The notes beneath the pieces were generated by a model that was given only the letters and a program-made list of their open reading frames with translations, did no database searches and had not been told where the DNA came from. The translations under genes were made by a program, and so were the position numbers. From Actinomycetes bacterium (GTDB lineage: Bacteria; Actinomycetota; Thermoleophilia; Solirubrobacterales; 70-9): a DNA stretch of 64,000 nucleotides. Below are positions 30,257 through 39,604 of this stretch, in pieces (the stretch's first letter is position 1; every line of letters begins with the position of its first letter). The stretch is taken from the NCBI GenBank assembly GCA_016861045.1, contig BOKP01000004.1, positions 248,001 to 312,000 of the forward strand. Direction: 5' to 3'.

Positions 30257-32014
30257 ATGGCATTGACGGGTGGCGAGATGGTCGCCGATTATCTGGTGGC
30301 CGAGGGGGTGCCCTACGTCTTCGGGATCCCCGGGCACGGCGACATGGCCGCGTTCGACGCGCTCAAGGACCGCGAGGACGAGATCACCGTGATCGCGCCC
30401 CGCCACGAGCAGGCGGCCGCGCACATGGCCGACGCCTACTTCCGCGCCTCCGGCCGGCCGCTCGCCACGCTGACCTCGATCGGCCCGGGGTCGATGAACG
30501 TCGCGACCGGGTTGACGACCTCGTTCATCGACTCGATCCCGCTGATCTCGTTCACCGGCGGCCCCCAGACGTACATGCTCGGTCGCGGCGTCCTGCAGGA
30601 GCTCGAGCGCCAGCAGGACAACGTCTTCCCGCACATCATCCAGCCGATGGTGAAGCGGAACTGGGACGTCCAGCACGTCGACCTCCTCGCCGACGTCCTC
30701 CCGCGCGCGTTCAACACGATGCTCTCGGGCCGCCCCGGCCCGGTCCACGTCGAGCTGCCGATGGACGTGCAGGCGCAGACGACCGAGCTGCCGGTTCCCG
30801 ACCCCGTCCGGCGCCGGCCCGCCCGCGGCGCCACCCGTCCCGACCCCGATGCGGTCGACGCCGCCGCGGCGAAGCTGCTCGCCGCCGAGCGCCCGGTCGT
30901 CCTCGCGGGCGGCGGCTGTCTCACCGCCGGCGCGGCGGCCGAGGTGCGGGCGGTCGCCGAGTACCTCGATGCGCCGGTGATCGTGACGATGATGGGCAAG
31001 GGGATCTTCCCCGAGGACCACCCGCTGGCCGCCGAGCACACCGGCGCCAACGGAACCGTCGTCGGCAACCACATGTCGCGCGAGGCGGACGTGATCCTCG
31101 CGGTCGGGACCAGGTTCGCCGAGCAGACCTCCTCCTCCTACGTCGAGGGCCAGTCGTTCTCGGTCCCGCCGACCGAGATCGTGCACTTCGACATCGATCC
31201 GACCGAGATCGGCAAGAACTACCCGACCGCGGTCGGCGCCGTCTGCGACGCCCGCTCCGGGCTGGCCGACCTGCTCGCGGCGCTCACCGACCGCGGCGGT
31301 CCCGACGGTCGCTCGCGCCCCGAGTACAGGGCCGAGCTCGCCCAGTGGCGCAAGAAGTGGCGGGAGGCGATCACCGGCCGCTGGACCGACGAGCTCTCGA
31401 TGAGCCGGGTGCTGCACGAGGTCCGCCAGGCGACGCCGCGGGAGACGATCGCGATCGCCTCCGCGGGCCATCCCCAGATCCAGGCCTTCCAGGAGTTCCT
31501 CTCCTACGAGCCGCGGACCTGGCTCAGCCCCGGCGGCTACTCGACGATGGGCTACACGCTGCCGGCGGCGATCGGCGCCAAGCTCGCCCAGCCCGACCGG
31601 CCGGTGGTCGGGTTCGCCGGCGACGGCGACCTGCAGCAGACGATCCAGGAGCTCGCGGTGGCGGCCGAGACCGGCGCCGCCTGCATCGTCGCCTGCCTCA
31701 ACAACACCGGGTGGATCTCGATCCGCGACTTCCAGCGCGGCATGTTCGGCGAGGACCGGGCGTTCTCGGTCGAGTTCCGCTCGCGTCGCGGCGACGAGCT
31801 GATGCCGGTCGACTTCACCGCGATCGCGAAGGCATTCAACTGCGGCGCCGAGCGGGTCGAGAGCGCCGATCAGGTCGCGGGCGCGGTCGGCCGCGCGCTC
31901 GCCTCCGAGGGCCCGTACCTGATCGAGTTCATGCTCTCCCGCCGCCCCGAGGACACCGAGGGCATCAACGTCGGCCACTGGGACCTGCCGAAGCCCGAAT
32001 ATCTTCCGGAGTGA
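30257..32014 (+). CDS. ThDP-dependent enzyme (acetolactate synthase/IolD/Xsc-like)
   Basis: HEQAAAHMADAY catalytic Glu, GDGDLQQTIQELAVAAETGAACIVACLNN ThDP motif. Confidence 0.88.
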   Translation: MALTGGEMVADYLVAEGVPYVFGIPGHGDMAAFDALKDREDEITVIAPRHEQAAAHMADAYFRASGRPLATLTSIGPGSMNVATGLTTSFIDSIPLISFTGGPQTYMLGRGVLQELERQQDNVFPHIIQPMVKRNWDVQHVDLLADVLPRAFNTMLSGRPGPVHVELPMDVQAQTTELPVPDPVRRRPARGATRPDPDAVDAAAAKLLAAERPVVLAGGGCLTAGAAAEVRAVAEYLDAPVIVTMMGKGIFPEDHPLAAEHTGANGTVVGNHMSREADVILAVGTRFAEQTSSSYVEGQSFSVPPTEIVHFDIDPTEIGKNYPTAVGAVCDARSGLADLLAALTDRGGPDGRSRPEYRAELAQWRKKWREAITGRWTDELSMSRVLHEVRQATPRETIAIASAGHPQIQAFQEFLSYEPRTWLSPGGYSTMGYTLPAAIGAKLAQPDRPVVGFAGDGDLQQTIQELAVAAETGAACIVACLNNTGWISIRDFQRGMFGEDRAFSVEFRSRRGDELMPVDFTAIAKAFNCGAERVESADQVAGAVGRALASEGPYLIEFMLSRRPEDTEGINVGHWDLPKPEYLPE

Positions 32015-32044
32015 GCGGGTGAGCGCCGACGGGAAGGAGTCGCG

Positions 32045-33361
32045 ATGAGCAAGAGCCGTGAGCTGCGTGCCGCCTCCGACGAGCACGTGATCAAGTGCAT
32101 GGGGGACGTCGACATGGCGCTCGTCACCGGCGAGGGGCTGCGGGTCACCGACGCCGACGGGAGGGAGTACCTCGACGCGATCTCGGCCGAGTGGGTGCTC
32201 AACCTCGGCTTCCGCCATCCCGAGGTCAAGCAGGCGATCATCGACCAGCTCGACACGATCGACTACGTCTCGCCGGTGTTCGAGAGCGAGGCGCGGACCG
32301 AGCTCGCCGAGAAGCTCGCCGAGCTCGCTCCCGGGCGCCTCTCGAAGGTCCTCTACGCGCTCTCGGGGGCGGGGGCGGTCGAGGGCGCGGTCCACCTCGC
32401 GATGCGGGCCACCGGCGGCACCGACTTCGTCGTCCTCGACGCCGCCTTCCACGGCCGCAGCTTCGCGACGATCGGGATGACCTACGTCGATCCGGGGATG
32501 GTCGAGGGCTCCAACAAGGGCCTCGACCGCTACCTGCCGCGACAGATGCGGGTGCCGAACTACGACTGCTACCGCTGCCCGCTCGGCCTCGAGCGCTCCA
32601 GCTGTGACCTCGCCTGCGCCGACTACGTCGACTTCGCGCTCGAGAAGGGCCACACCAACGGGCCCGCCGGCGTCGTCGTCGAGCCGCTCCAGGCCAACGG
32701 CGGCATGATCCCGGCGCCGGAGGGCTACCTCGAGCGGGTCCACGAGATCTGCCGCGACCACGAGGTGCCGCTGATCGTCGACGAGGTCCAGGGCGCGCTC
32801 TGCCGCTGCGGGCCGATGTACGCGACGCAGCGGACGAGCGTCGAGCCGGAGATGATCGTCCTCGGCAAGGCGCTCGGCGGCGGGCTGCCGCTGTCGGCGA
32901 CGATCACCACTCCCGAGTACTCGGAGCTGCTGCCCTGGGAGTACGGCTTCACCCAGGCCGGCAACCCGGTCGCCTGCGCGGCGGCGCTGGCGATGATCGA
33001 GGTGATGGTCCGCGACGACCTGCCGGCGAACTCGGAGCGGATGGGGGCTCTCCTCGTCGATCGCCTGCGCGAGATCGAGAAGGGCTCGAAGCTGATCGGC
33101 GACATCCGCGCCCAGGGGCTGATGGTCGGGGTCGAGCTCGTCCGCGACCGCGAGACCAAGGAGCGCGCCTGCACGGAGACCGACCGGGTGATGGCGGCCT
33201 GCCTCGAGCACGGGCTGATGGTCGGCAAGAGCGGCCCCGTGTTCGGCTCGAACGGGAACGTGATCAAGTTCAAGCCCGCGGTCAACGTCGGCGAGGACGA
33301 GATCGTCGAGATGGCCGAGCTGTTCGGCACGGCGCTGGCCGAGGTCGAGGCGACGCTTTGA
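32045..33361 (+). CDS. Class III PLP-dependent aminotransferase
   Basis: PLIVDEVQGALCRCGPMYA, MIVLGKALGGGLPLSA (PLP Lys); Cys cluster NYDCYRCPLGLERSSCDLACADY. Confidence 0.9.
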   Translation: MSKSRELRAASDEHVIKCMGDVDMALVTGEGLRVTDADGREYLDAISAEWVLNLGFRHPEVKQAIIDQLDTIDYVSPVFESEARTELAEKLAELAPGRLSKVLYALSGAGAVEGAVHLAMRATGGTDFVVLDAAFHGRSFATIGMTYVDPGMVEGSNKGLDRYLPRQMRVPNYDCYRCPLGLERSSCDLACADYVDFALEKGHTNGPAGVVVEPLQANGGMIPAPEGYLERVHEICRDHEVPLIVDEVQGALCRCGPMYATQRTSVEPEMIVLGKALGGGLPLSATITTPEYSELLPWEYGFTQAGNPVACAAALAMIEVMVRDDLPANSERMGALLVDRLREIEKGSKLIGDIRAQGLMVGVELVRDRETKERACTETDRVMAACLEHGLMVGKSGPVFGSNGNVIKFKPAVNVGEDEIVEMAELFGTALAEVEATL

Positions 33362-34161
33362 CGACGGCGCGCCCGATCGGCTTCATCGCGGCGCTCGGCT
33401 ACGAGGAGATGGCGGCGGACGCCGTCGTCGAGTCGCTGCTCGGCGCCGGCTACGACGGGGTCGAGTGGACGATGGCGCACGCCGACGAGCTGCGCGAGCC
33501 GGCGCTCGCGCTCGCCTGCCAGCAGGATCTCGTGAGCGGCGGCGAGGTGGCGCTGGCGACGACGATCGGCGCCGTCGAGCGCGCGTCGGAGGCCGGCATC
33601 GAGCTCGTCAACGTCCTCACCGGGCCGAACCTCTGGGAGGCGGGGGCGGGCCCGCGCGACGACGAGGAGGCGTGGGGGGTCGCCCTGCGCGGCCTCGAGG
33701 CCGCATGCCGCCGCGGCGAGGAGCTCGGGGTGACGATCGGGTTCGAGCCCTGCTGGGGCACGCTCGCCCACGACGCCGCCACCGCCGACCGCGTCCTCGA
33801 CGCGGTGCCGGTCTCGGTCACGTTCGACCCGAGCCACTTCGTGATGAGCGGCGACGACATCCCGGCGCTCGCGCGCCGCTGGGGCGAGCGGATCGTCCAC
33901 GTCCACCTCAAGGACGCGTTCGGACGGCCCGGCATCGACGGCGAGGACTTCATCTTCTGCCTGCTCGGCGAGGGCGGCGTGCCCTGGCCGGAGCTCCTCG
34001 ACGCGCTCGACGAGGTCGGCTACGCCGGGGGGATGTCGGTCGAGTTCGAGGCCTACCGCTACTACGAGCAGATCCTCGGGAGCGATCCCACCCGGGCGGC
34101 GGCGCTCGCCCGCGAGCAGGTGGCGGCGCTGCTGGCCGACCGCGGCGGAGCGCCGGCGTGA
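33358..34161 (+). CDS. Sugar phosphate isomerase/epimerase family TIM-barrel protein
   Basis: TTG start; GYDGVEWTMAHADEL, TIGFEPCWG, FDPSHFVMSGDD, VHVHLKDAFG, GYAGGMSVEFEAYRYY. Confidence 0.85.
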   Translation: MTTARPIGFIAALGYEEMAADAVVESLLGAGYDGVEWTMAHADELREPALALACQQDLVSGGEVALATTIGAVERASEAGIELVNVLTGPNLWEAGAGPRDDEEAWGVALRGLEAACRRGEELGVTIGFEPCWGTLAHDAATADRVLDAVPVSVTFDPSHFVMSGDDIPALARRWGERIVHVHLKDAFGRPGIDGEDFIFCLLGEGGVPWPELLDALDEVGYAGGMSVEFEAYRYYEQILGSDPTRAAALAREQVAALLADRGGAPA

Positions 34162-35198
34162 GCGGCCTGCGGACCGGGATCGTCGGGCTCGGCGAGATCG
34201 GCCAGCATCATCTCGGCGCGATCCGGACCAGCGCCGATGCGACGCTCGCCGCCGTCTGCGACCTCGACCCGGAGCTGGCGCGGTCGAGCGCCGGCGGCGA
34301 GGTCCCCGCCTTCTCCGACCTCGACGAGATGCTCGCCGCGACCGATCTCGACGCCGTCGCCGTCTGCCTGCCGCACTCGCTTCACGTCGATGCCGCCCTG
34401 GCGGCGATCGGGAGCGGCTGCCACGTGCTGCTCGAGAAGCCGTTCGCGATCGATCTCGCGGGCTGCGATCGGATCGCCGCCGCCGCCGCCGCGGCCGGGG
34501 TCGAGGTCGCGGTCTCCCACAACCAGCTCGCCTACCTGCCGCACCGCCGCCTCGGCGAGCTGATCGCGGCCGGCGGCCTCGGCGATCTCCGGGCGCTCTA
34601 CGCGCGCCTCTGGATCGGCGACCGCTACCGGGGCTGGCGCGAGGACCCGGCGATCGTCGGCGGCGGGCTGCTGATGGACGCCGGCGTCCACCGCGTCTAC
34701 CTGATGCAGGCGCTCGGCGGCGAGGTCGTCGCGGTCACGGCGACGATGGATTCCCCCCGCGCCGAGGAGCGGTTCGAGATCGTGCTCGAGCACGCCGGCG
34801 GGCCCGTCGCGCTCGTCCAGGGCAGCTACTTCGGTCCCGCCGGGACCTTCGACGACCGGGTCGACGCCGTCGGCACCGACGGCGCGGCCGTCGTCGCCGG
34901 CTGCGAGGCCTACTTCGAGGGCGACCTGCGCGACGAGCCGCGGCTGCGCGTGCGGCTCGGCGGCGAGTGGCGCGCCGAGGATGTCGGCGACGCCTGGGAC
35001 GCCTCGGTGGCCCGCTCGGTCCACGAGGCCCTGGCCGCGTTCGCCGCCGGTCGCCCCGCGCCCGTCGGAGCGACCGCTGCGCGTGCGACAGTCGCGATCA
35101 TCGAAGCCGCATACAGGTCCGCCGAACGCGGCGAACGGGTCGAGCTCGACGAGGTCGACGCGACCGCCGGCGCCGGGGCGGGCGGAGAGGGACGATGA
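34158..35198 (+). CDS. Gfo/Idh/MocA family oxidoreductase
   Basis: GTG start; GIVGLGEIGQHHLGAI Rossmann, HVLLEKPFAIDLAG. Confidence 0.9.
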   Translation: MSGLRTGIVGLGEIGQHHLGAIRTSADATLAAVCDLDPELARSSAGGEVPAFSDLDEMLAATDLDAVAVCLPHSLHVDAALAAIGSGCHVLLEKPFAIDLAGCDRIAAAAAAAGVEVAVSHNQLAYLPHRRLGELIAAGGLGDLRALYARLWIGDRYRGWREDPAIVGGGLLMDAGVHRVYLMQALGGEVVAVTATMDSPRAEERFEIVLEHAGGPVALVQGSYFGPAGTFDDRVDAVGTDGAAVVAGCEAYFEGDLRDEPRLRVRLGGEWRAEDVGDAWDASVARSVHEALAAFAAGRPAPVGATAARATVAIIEAAYRSAERGERVELDEVDATAGAGAGGEGR

Positions 35199-35902
35199 CC
35201 GAGGCATCGCTGCAGGAGATCAAGGCCGACCCGAGCATCACCGATCGCGTCCGCGACTCGATCCGGGAGGCGATCATCGACGGCCGCCTGGCGCCGGGGT
35301 CGCTGCACTCGGTGCAGAGCCTGGCCTCCTCGTTCGGCGTCTCACGGACGCCGGTGCGCGAGGCCCTGATCGACCTCGAGGGCCGCGGCATGGTCCGGTT
35401 CGAGCGCAACCGCGGGGTTCGCATCCTCCAGACCTCGATCCACGACCTCGAGGAGATCCTCTCGCTGCGGATCCTGCTCGAGGTCCCTGCGGCCTACCGG
35501 GCGGCCGAGCAGGCGACCGAGGAGACCGCGACCGAGCTCAGCGACGAGCTGATGGCGATGCGGAAGGCGGCGCGGGAGCGGGACGAGCGGACGATGATGG
35601 AGCACGATCGGCGCTTCCACGAGATCATCAACGAGGCGTCCGGCAACAGCCGCCTCGCCGTCTACGTCGACTCGCTCCGCGACCTGATCCTGACCCGCGG
35701 CGTCTCGACGGTCGGGCGCTCCCGCGACCTGCCGGCGATCGTCCGCGAGCACGAGGCGATCATCACCGCGATCGAGGCGAACGACCCCGACGCCGCCGCG
35801 GCGGCGATGAAGGCCCACCTCGTCAACACGGCATCGCTGCTGCTTCGCCAGGAGGCTGGCACGGAGCTGAGCCTGCGTTGGGCCGGATTGGTGATCGGCT
35901 GA
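35195..35902 (+). CDS. GntR family regulator with FCD domain
   Basis: RVRDSIREAIIDGRLAPGSLHSVQSLASSFGVSRTPVREALIDLEGRGMV wHTH; C-terminal FCD helices. Confidence 0.92.
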   Translation: MTEASLQEIKADPSITDRVRDSIREAIIDGRLAPGSLHSVQSLASSFGVSRTPVREALIDLEGRGMVRFERNRGVRILQTSIHDLEEILSLRILLEVPAAYRAAEQATEETATELSDELMAMRKAARERDERTMMEHDRRFHEIINEASGNSRLAVYVDSLRDLILTRGVSTVGRSRDLPAIVREHEAIITAIEANDPDAAAAAMKAHLVNTASLLLRQEAGTELSLRWAGLVIG

Positions 35903-36810
35903 TGCCGAAGCTCCTCAAGCTCGCGTTGTCGAACTGGCGCCGCCAGCGGCTCCGCACCGCGTTGACGATCAGCTCGCTGGTCCTCTCCGTTGGCGCGGTG
36001 GTCTTTGTCTATGCGCTCTCGATCTCATTCCAGGACGCGGGGTCGGCAGCGATCGATTCAGCGATCGGGGAAGCCGACATCTGGATCGTCCCTGCCGACG
36101 GCGTTGTGGTCGATCGCGACGCGGGTGGAGTCGAGGCCGTGGGTGAGCTGCCGGCGGAGCTCGCCCAGGAGGTCGGGTCGCTGCCTGCGGTCGATGCGGT
36201 GGTCGCGCCGAGGGGCTCCGGGGCGGGAACCCTGCAAGTCATCTCGAGCGATCCGAAGGCGACCGGGGACGCGCTCGGGGCGCTCGATCTGACGGTCAGC
36301 AGCGATCCGGCTCGGACCCAAGCCGAGGACGGCGACGCTGCTCTCGCATACTTGGTGACCGCGAACGCAAGCCGCTTCTCAGCCTATTCCTTCGCGCAGG
36401 AGTTCGAATCCGTCCAGGTCAACGAGGTGGCCTCGAGCGTTCTCGGCGTGGTCGGCAGGGTGACGTTGGCGCTTGGCTTCCTGTCCGTGCTGACGTCGCT
36501 GTTGATCTCGATCGAGGAGCGACGCCGCGAGTTCGGCATCCTCGCCGCGGTTGGCATCACCGACGACGTCCTCTATCTGTTCCTGACGGAGTCGGCGATG
36601 TTGGTCGCTGCGGGCCTGCTCGGGGGGGTCCTGATGGGTGGGATCCTGTTCGCCACGCTGCTGCCGGCGATCTTCTCTGCCGCGACCGTCTTCAAAGCCA
36701 TCGCGCTCGTCTCCGTCTACTTCCCGATCATGCTGATCGGGGGAGCGTTGATTCCCGCCTGGCGGCTGCTGCAGCGCAGCCCGCTCGAGCTGCTCCGGTC
36801 ATCGCCATGA
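35902..36810 (+). CDS. FtsX-like (MacB/LolC-type) ABC transporter permease
   Basis: LALSNWRRQRLRTALTISSLVLSVGAVVFVYALS; SIEERRREFGILAAVGITDDVLYLFLTESAMLVAAG. Confidence 0.88.
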   Translation: MPKLLKLALSNWRRQRLRTALTISSLVLSVGAVVFVYALSISFQDAGSAAIDSAIGEADIWIVPADGVVVDRDAGGVEAVGELPAELAQEVGSLPAVDAVVAPRGSGAGTLQVISSDPKATGDALGALDLTVSSDPARTQAEDGDAALAYLVTANASRFSAYSFAQEFESVQVNEVASSVLGVVGRVTLALGFLSVLTSLLISIEERRREFGILAAVGITDDVLYLFLTESAMLVAAGLLGGVLMGGILFATLLPAIFSAATVFKAIALVSVYFPIMLIGGALIPAWRLLQRSPLELLRSSP

Positions 36811-37361
36811 TCAGGTCGCTCCGCTACACCCTGCGGATGATCGGCCGTTCCCGGGGGCCGGTCCTGCTGCGATCGTTGGCGATAGCGGTTGCGAGCGCGT
36901 TGACCTTCTTCGTCCTCGCTCAGAGCGGCACCGTTCGGGCGCAGGCCGGGGAGCTTGCGGTCGGGGGGATCGGCTCGTCGTTGGTCGAGCGTGCGACCTT
37001 CTCGCTGACGGTGATCGCAATCGTCGTAGGTGCCCTGCAGGTGGGCGTGCTCATGACCCGGATCGTGCTCCAGCGGATGCATGAGATCGGCATCCTCAAG
37101 GCTTCGGGCGTAGCGACCCGCAGCATCTTCCTCGTCTTCCTGTTCGAGGCGTTGATGTACGGCTTCATCGGCGGCGTGCTCGGATGCCTCGCGGGTCTGC
37201 TGATCGCCGCCGCCGGGCCGATGCCGGAAGCCGGCGAGGCGGTTCGGGCGGCTGTGGTGACGATCGTGCTCGCAACCGTCGTCTCCACGCTCGCTGGCCT
37301 TGCGCCTGCCCGCCGTGCGGTCAGGTCGTCCGCCGTTGAAGCGATCTCACACGCATGGTGA
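36807..37361 (+). CDS. FtsX-like ABC permease, compact form lacking the large extracytoplasmic domain
   Basis: RIVLQRMHEIGILKASGVATRSIFLVFLFEALMYGFIGGVLGCLAG; ATGA overlap with preceding gene. Confidence 0.82.
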   Translation: MIRSLRYTLRMIGRSRGPVLLRSLAIAVASALTFFVLAQSGTVRAQAGELAVGGIGSSLVERATFSLTVIAIVVGALQVGVLMTRIVLQRMHEIGILKASGVATRSIFLVFLFEALMYGFIGGVLGCLAGLLIAAAGPMPEAGEAVRAAVVTIVLATVVSTLAGLAPARRAVRSSAVEAISHAW

Positions 37362-38155
37362 ATCCCAAACGAAAGGAGGACGACCCGGTGGGCAAGCAGG
37401 TTCCCGAGCAGGACGCCGGCCCGCTGACGACCGCCACGGACGTCGTCCGGACTGCCGATCTCTGGAAGCTCTTCAAGCTGGGGGATGAGGTCGTCAAGGC
37501 GCTACGGGGGGTCACCGTCTCGGTCCGCCCTGGCGAGTTCGTCTGCGTGATGGGGCCGAGCGGTAGCGGGAAGTCCACTCTCCTGCATCTGCTGGGAGGG
37601 CTCGAGCGTCCAACCAAGGGGACCATCGAGCTCCTCGGTCAGCCATACGCAGGGTTGACGGAGAGCCAGCTCTCGCTCCTCCGCCACCAGACGATCGGCT
37701 TCATCTTCCAGTCGTTCAACCTGATTCCGCTCTTGACCGCCGTTGAGAACGTTGAGCTGCCGCTCATGTTCGACGATGCCGACCCGGGGCAGGTCAAGGC
37801 CGACTGCCGTGAGTTGCTGACGCGGGTTGGCTTGGAGCACCGCCTCGACCACGTCCCGGCGAAGATGTCCGGTGGCGAGCAGCAGCGCGTCGCGATCGCC
37901 AGGGCCTTGATAGGCGGGCCCGACCTCCTGCTCGCGGACGAGCCGACCGCGAACCTCGATCGGAGCAACGGGGCGGCGATCATTCGCCTGCTCACCGAGC
38001 TCAACCACGAGCGCGGTATGACCACCGTGGTCTCGACTCACGATGCCTCCGTTGCCGAGCACGCCTCGCGGGTCATCGAGATGCGAGACGGCAAGGTGAT
38101 CGCCGATTCCGGGGTGGTCGAGCCGGACGGCCACGGAGCTGGGTCGGCCCGATGA
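37355..38155 (+). CDS. LolD/MacB-type ABC transporter ATPase
   Basis: [56 protein letters not shown]. Confidence 0.94.
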   Translation: MVNPKRKEDDPVGKQVPEQDAGPLTTATDVVRTADLWKLFKLGDEVVKALRGVTVSVRPGEFVCVMGPSGSGKSTLLHLLGGLERPTKGTIELLGQPYAGLTESQLSLLRHQTIGFIFQSFNLIPLLTAVENVELPLMFDDADPGQVKADCRELLTRVGLEHRLDHVPAKMSGGEQQRVAIARALIGGPDLLLADEPTANLDRSNGAAIIRLLTELNHERGMTTVVSTHDASVAEHASRVIEMRDGKVIADSGVVEPDGHGAGSAR

Positions 38156-39531
38156 CGATCGCCAGCATCGACCCGGCCCGCCCGGGCGAGATCGTCGCCA
38201 GCGCCGAGCCGCCGGATGCGGGTGAGGTGGGGGCCGCGGTCGACGTCGCCGTCGACGCCCAGCGCCGCTGGGCCGCGTCGGCGCCGGACCGGGCCGCCGC
38301 GCTGCACCGATTCGCCGATGCGCTCGCAGCGCGCGCGGGGCTCGCCGAGCTGATCACCCGCGAGGTCGGCAAGCCGATCGTCGAGTCGCGCGGCGAGCTC
38401 GCCCGCGCCGTCGCGATCCTCCGCTACTACGCCCAGGCCGCGTTCGACCCGATCGGCGAGATCTACCCCGGCTCGGCGCCCGGGGCGAGCGTCCTCGTGC
38501 GGCGCGAGCCGCTCGGCGTCGTCCTCGCGATCTGCCCGTGGAACTTCCCGCTGGCGATCCCGCTCTGGAAGGCGGCGCCGGCGCTCGCCTACGGCAACGC
38601 GGCGATCGTCAAGCCGGCCGCACCGGCGATCGGCGTCGCCGCCGAGATCGCCGCGGTCGCCGCCGACGTCCTGCCGAAGGGTGTGCTGACGGTCCTCAAC
38701 GTCCCCGGCGCCGGGCTCGGCCCGCTGCTCGACGACGAGCGGATCGCTGCGGCGACCTTCACCGGCTCGACCGCGACCGGGCTCTCGGTCGCCGAGCGCC
38801 TCGCCCGGCGCGGCGCCCCGGCGCAGGCCGAGATGGGCGGGCAGAACCCGGCGGTCGTGCTCGCCGACGCCGACCCCGCGGCGGCCGCGGAGAAGATCGT
38901 CGCCGGGGCGATGCACTACGCCGGCCAGAAGTGCACGGCGACCCGGCGGGTCATCGCGCTCGACGCCGTCGCCGACCGGCTCGAGGGGGAGCTCGCGAGC
39001 GCCGTCTCCGCGCTGCCCGTGGGCGACCCGGCGACGCCGGCGACGCTGGTCGGCCCGCTGATCGACCGCGCCGCGGTCGATCAGTTCGAGGAGCGGGTCG
39101 CCGGCGCGATCGCTCGCGGGGCGCGCTCGCTCGCGACCGCCCCGCCCCCGGCCGGCGGCGACGGCTTCTACGTGGCGCCGACCCTGCTCGCGACGGACGA
39201 CCCAGGCGACGAGGTCAACCGCGAGGAGACCTTCGGGCCGCTGTTGACCCTGATCAGGGTCGAGGACGAGGCCGCCGCCGTCGCCGCCGCCAACGCGACC
39301 AGCTACGGGCTCGTCGGGGCCGTCCACGGCACGGACGTCGCCGCCGCCACCGCGGTCGCCGAGCGCCTCGACTGCGGCCTGATCCGGGTCAACGCGGCGA
39401 CCCCGGGGGTCGACTACTACGCGCCCTTCGGCGGCGAGAAGCGCTCCAGCTTCGGCCCGCGCGAGCAGGGCCGCGCCGCCCGCGACTTCTTCACTACGAC
39501 GCGAACGGTGACGGTCGTCGAGCCGGCCTGA
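38152..39531 (+). CDS. Aldehyde dehydrogenase (NAD(P)-dependent)
   Basis: ICPWNFPLAIPLWKAAPALAYGNAAIVKPA, FTGSTATG, EMGGQNPAVV, GQKCTATRRVIA catalytic Cys. Confidence 0.93.
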   Translation: MTIASIDPARPGEIVASAEPPDAGEVGAAVDVAVDAQRRWAASAPDRAAALHRFADALAARAGLAELITREVGKPIVESRGELARAVAILRYYAQAAFDPIGEIYPGSAPGASVLVRREPLGVVLAICPWNFPLAIPLWKAAPALAYGNAAIVKPAAPAIGVAAEIAAVAADVLPKGVLTVLNVPGAGLGPLLDDERIAAATFTGSTATGLSVAERLARRGAPAQAEMGGQNPAVVLADADPAAAAEKIVAGAMHYAGQKCTATRRVIALDAVADRLEGELASAVSALPVGDPATPATLVGPLIDRAAVDQFEERVAGAIARGARSLATAPPPAGGDGFYVAPTLLATDDPGDEVNREETFGPLLTLIRVEDEAAAVAAANATSYGLVGAVHGTDVAAATAVAERLDCGLIRVNAATPGVDYYAPFGGEKRSSFGPREQGRAARDFFTTTRTVTVVEPA

Positions 39532-39573
39532 TGATCACGCCGCAACGGGGCCTCGTCGCCCCGCGACGGGCTG

Positions 39574-39593
39574 CTACCGGCCGGCACCGGTAG
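39574..39593. terminator. Hairpin between convergent ALDH and LacI genes
   Basis: CTACCGG-CCGGCA-CCGGTAG. Confidence 0.5.
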
Positions 39594-39604
39594 GCGCCCA
39601 CGGC

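Noticed and set aside
35902-37361. Second ftsEX cell-division system
   Set aside because: Permeases have FtsX-fold signatures but are of MacB/LolC type, two different permeases are present, and a genuine ftsE-ftsX pair exists at 12.97-14.71 kb
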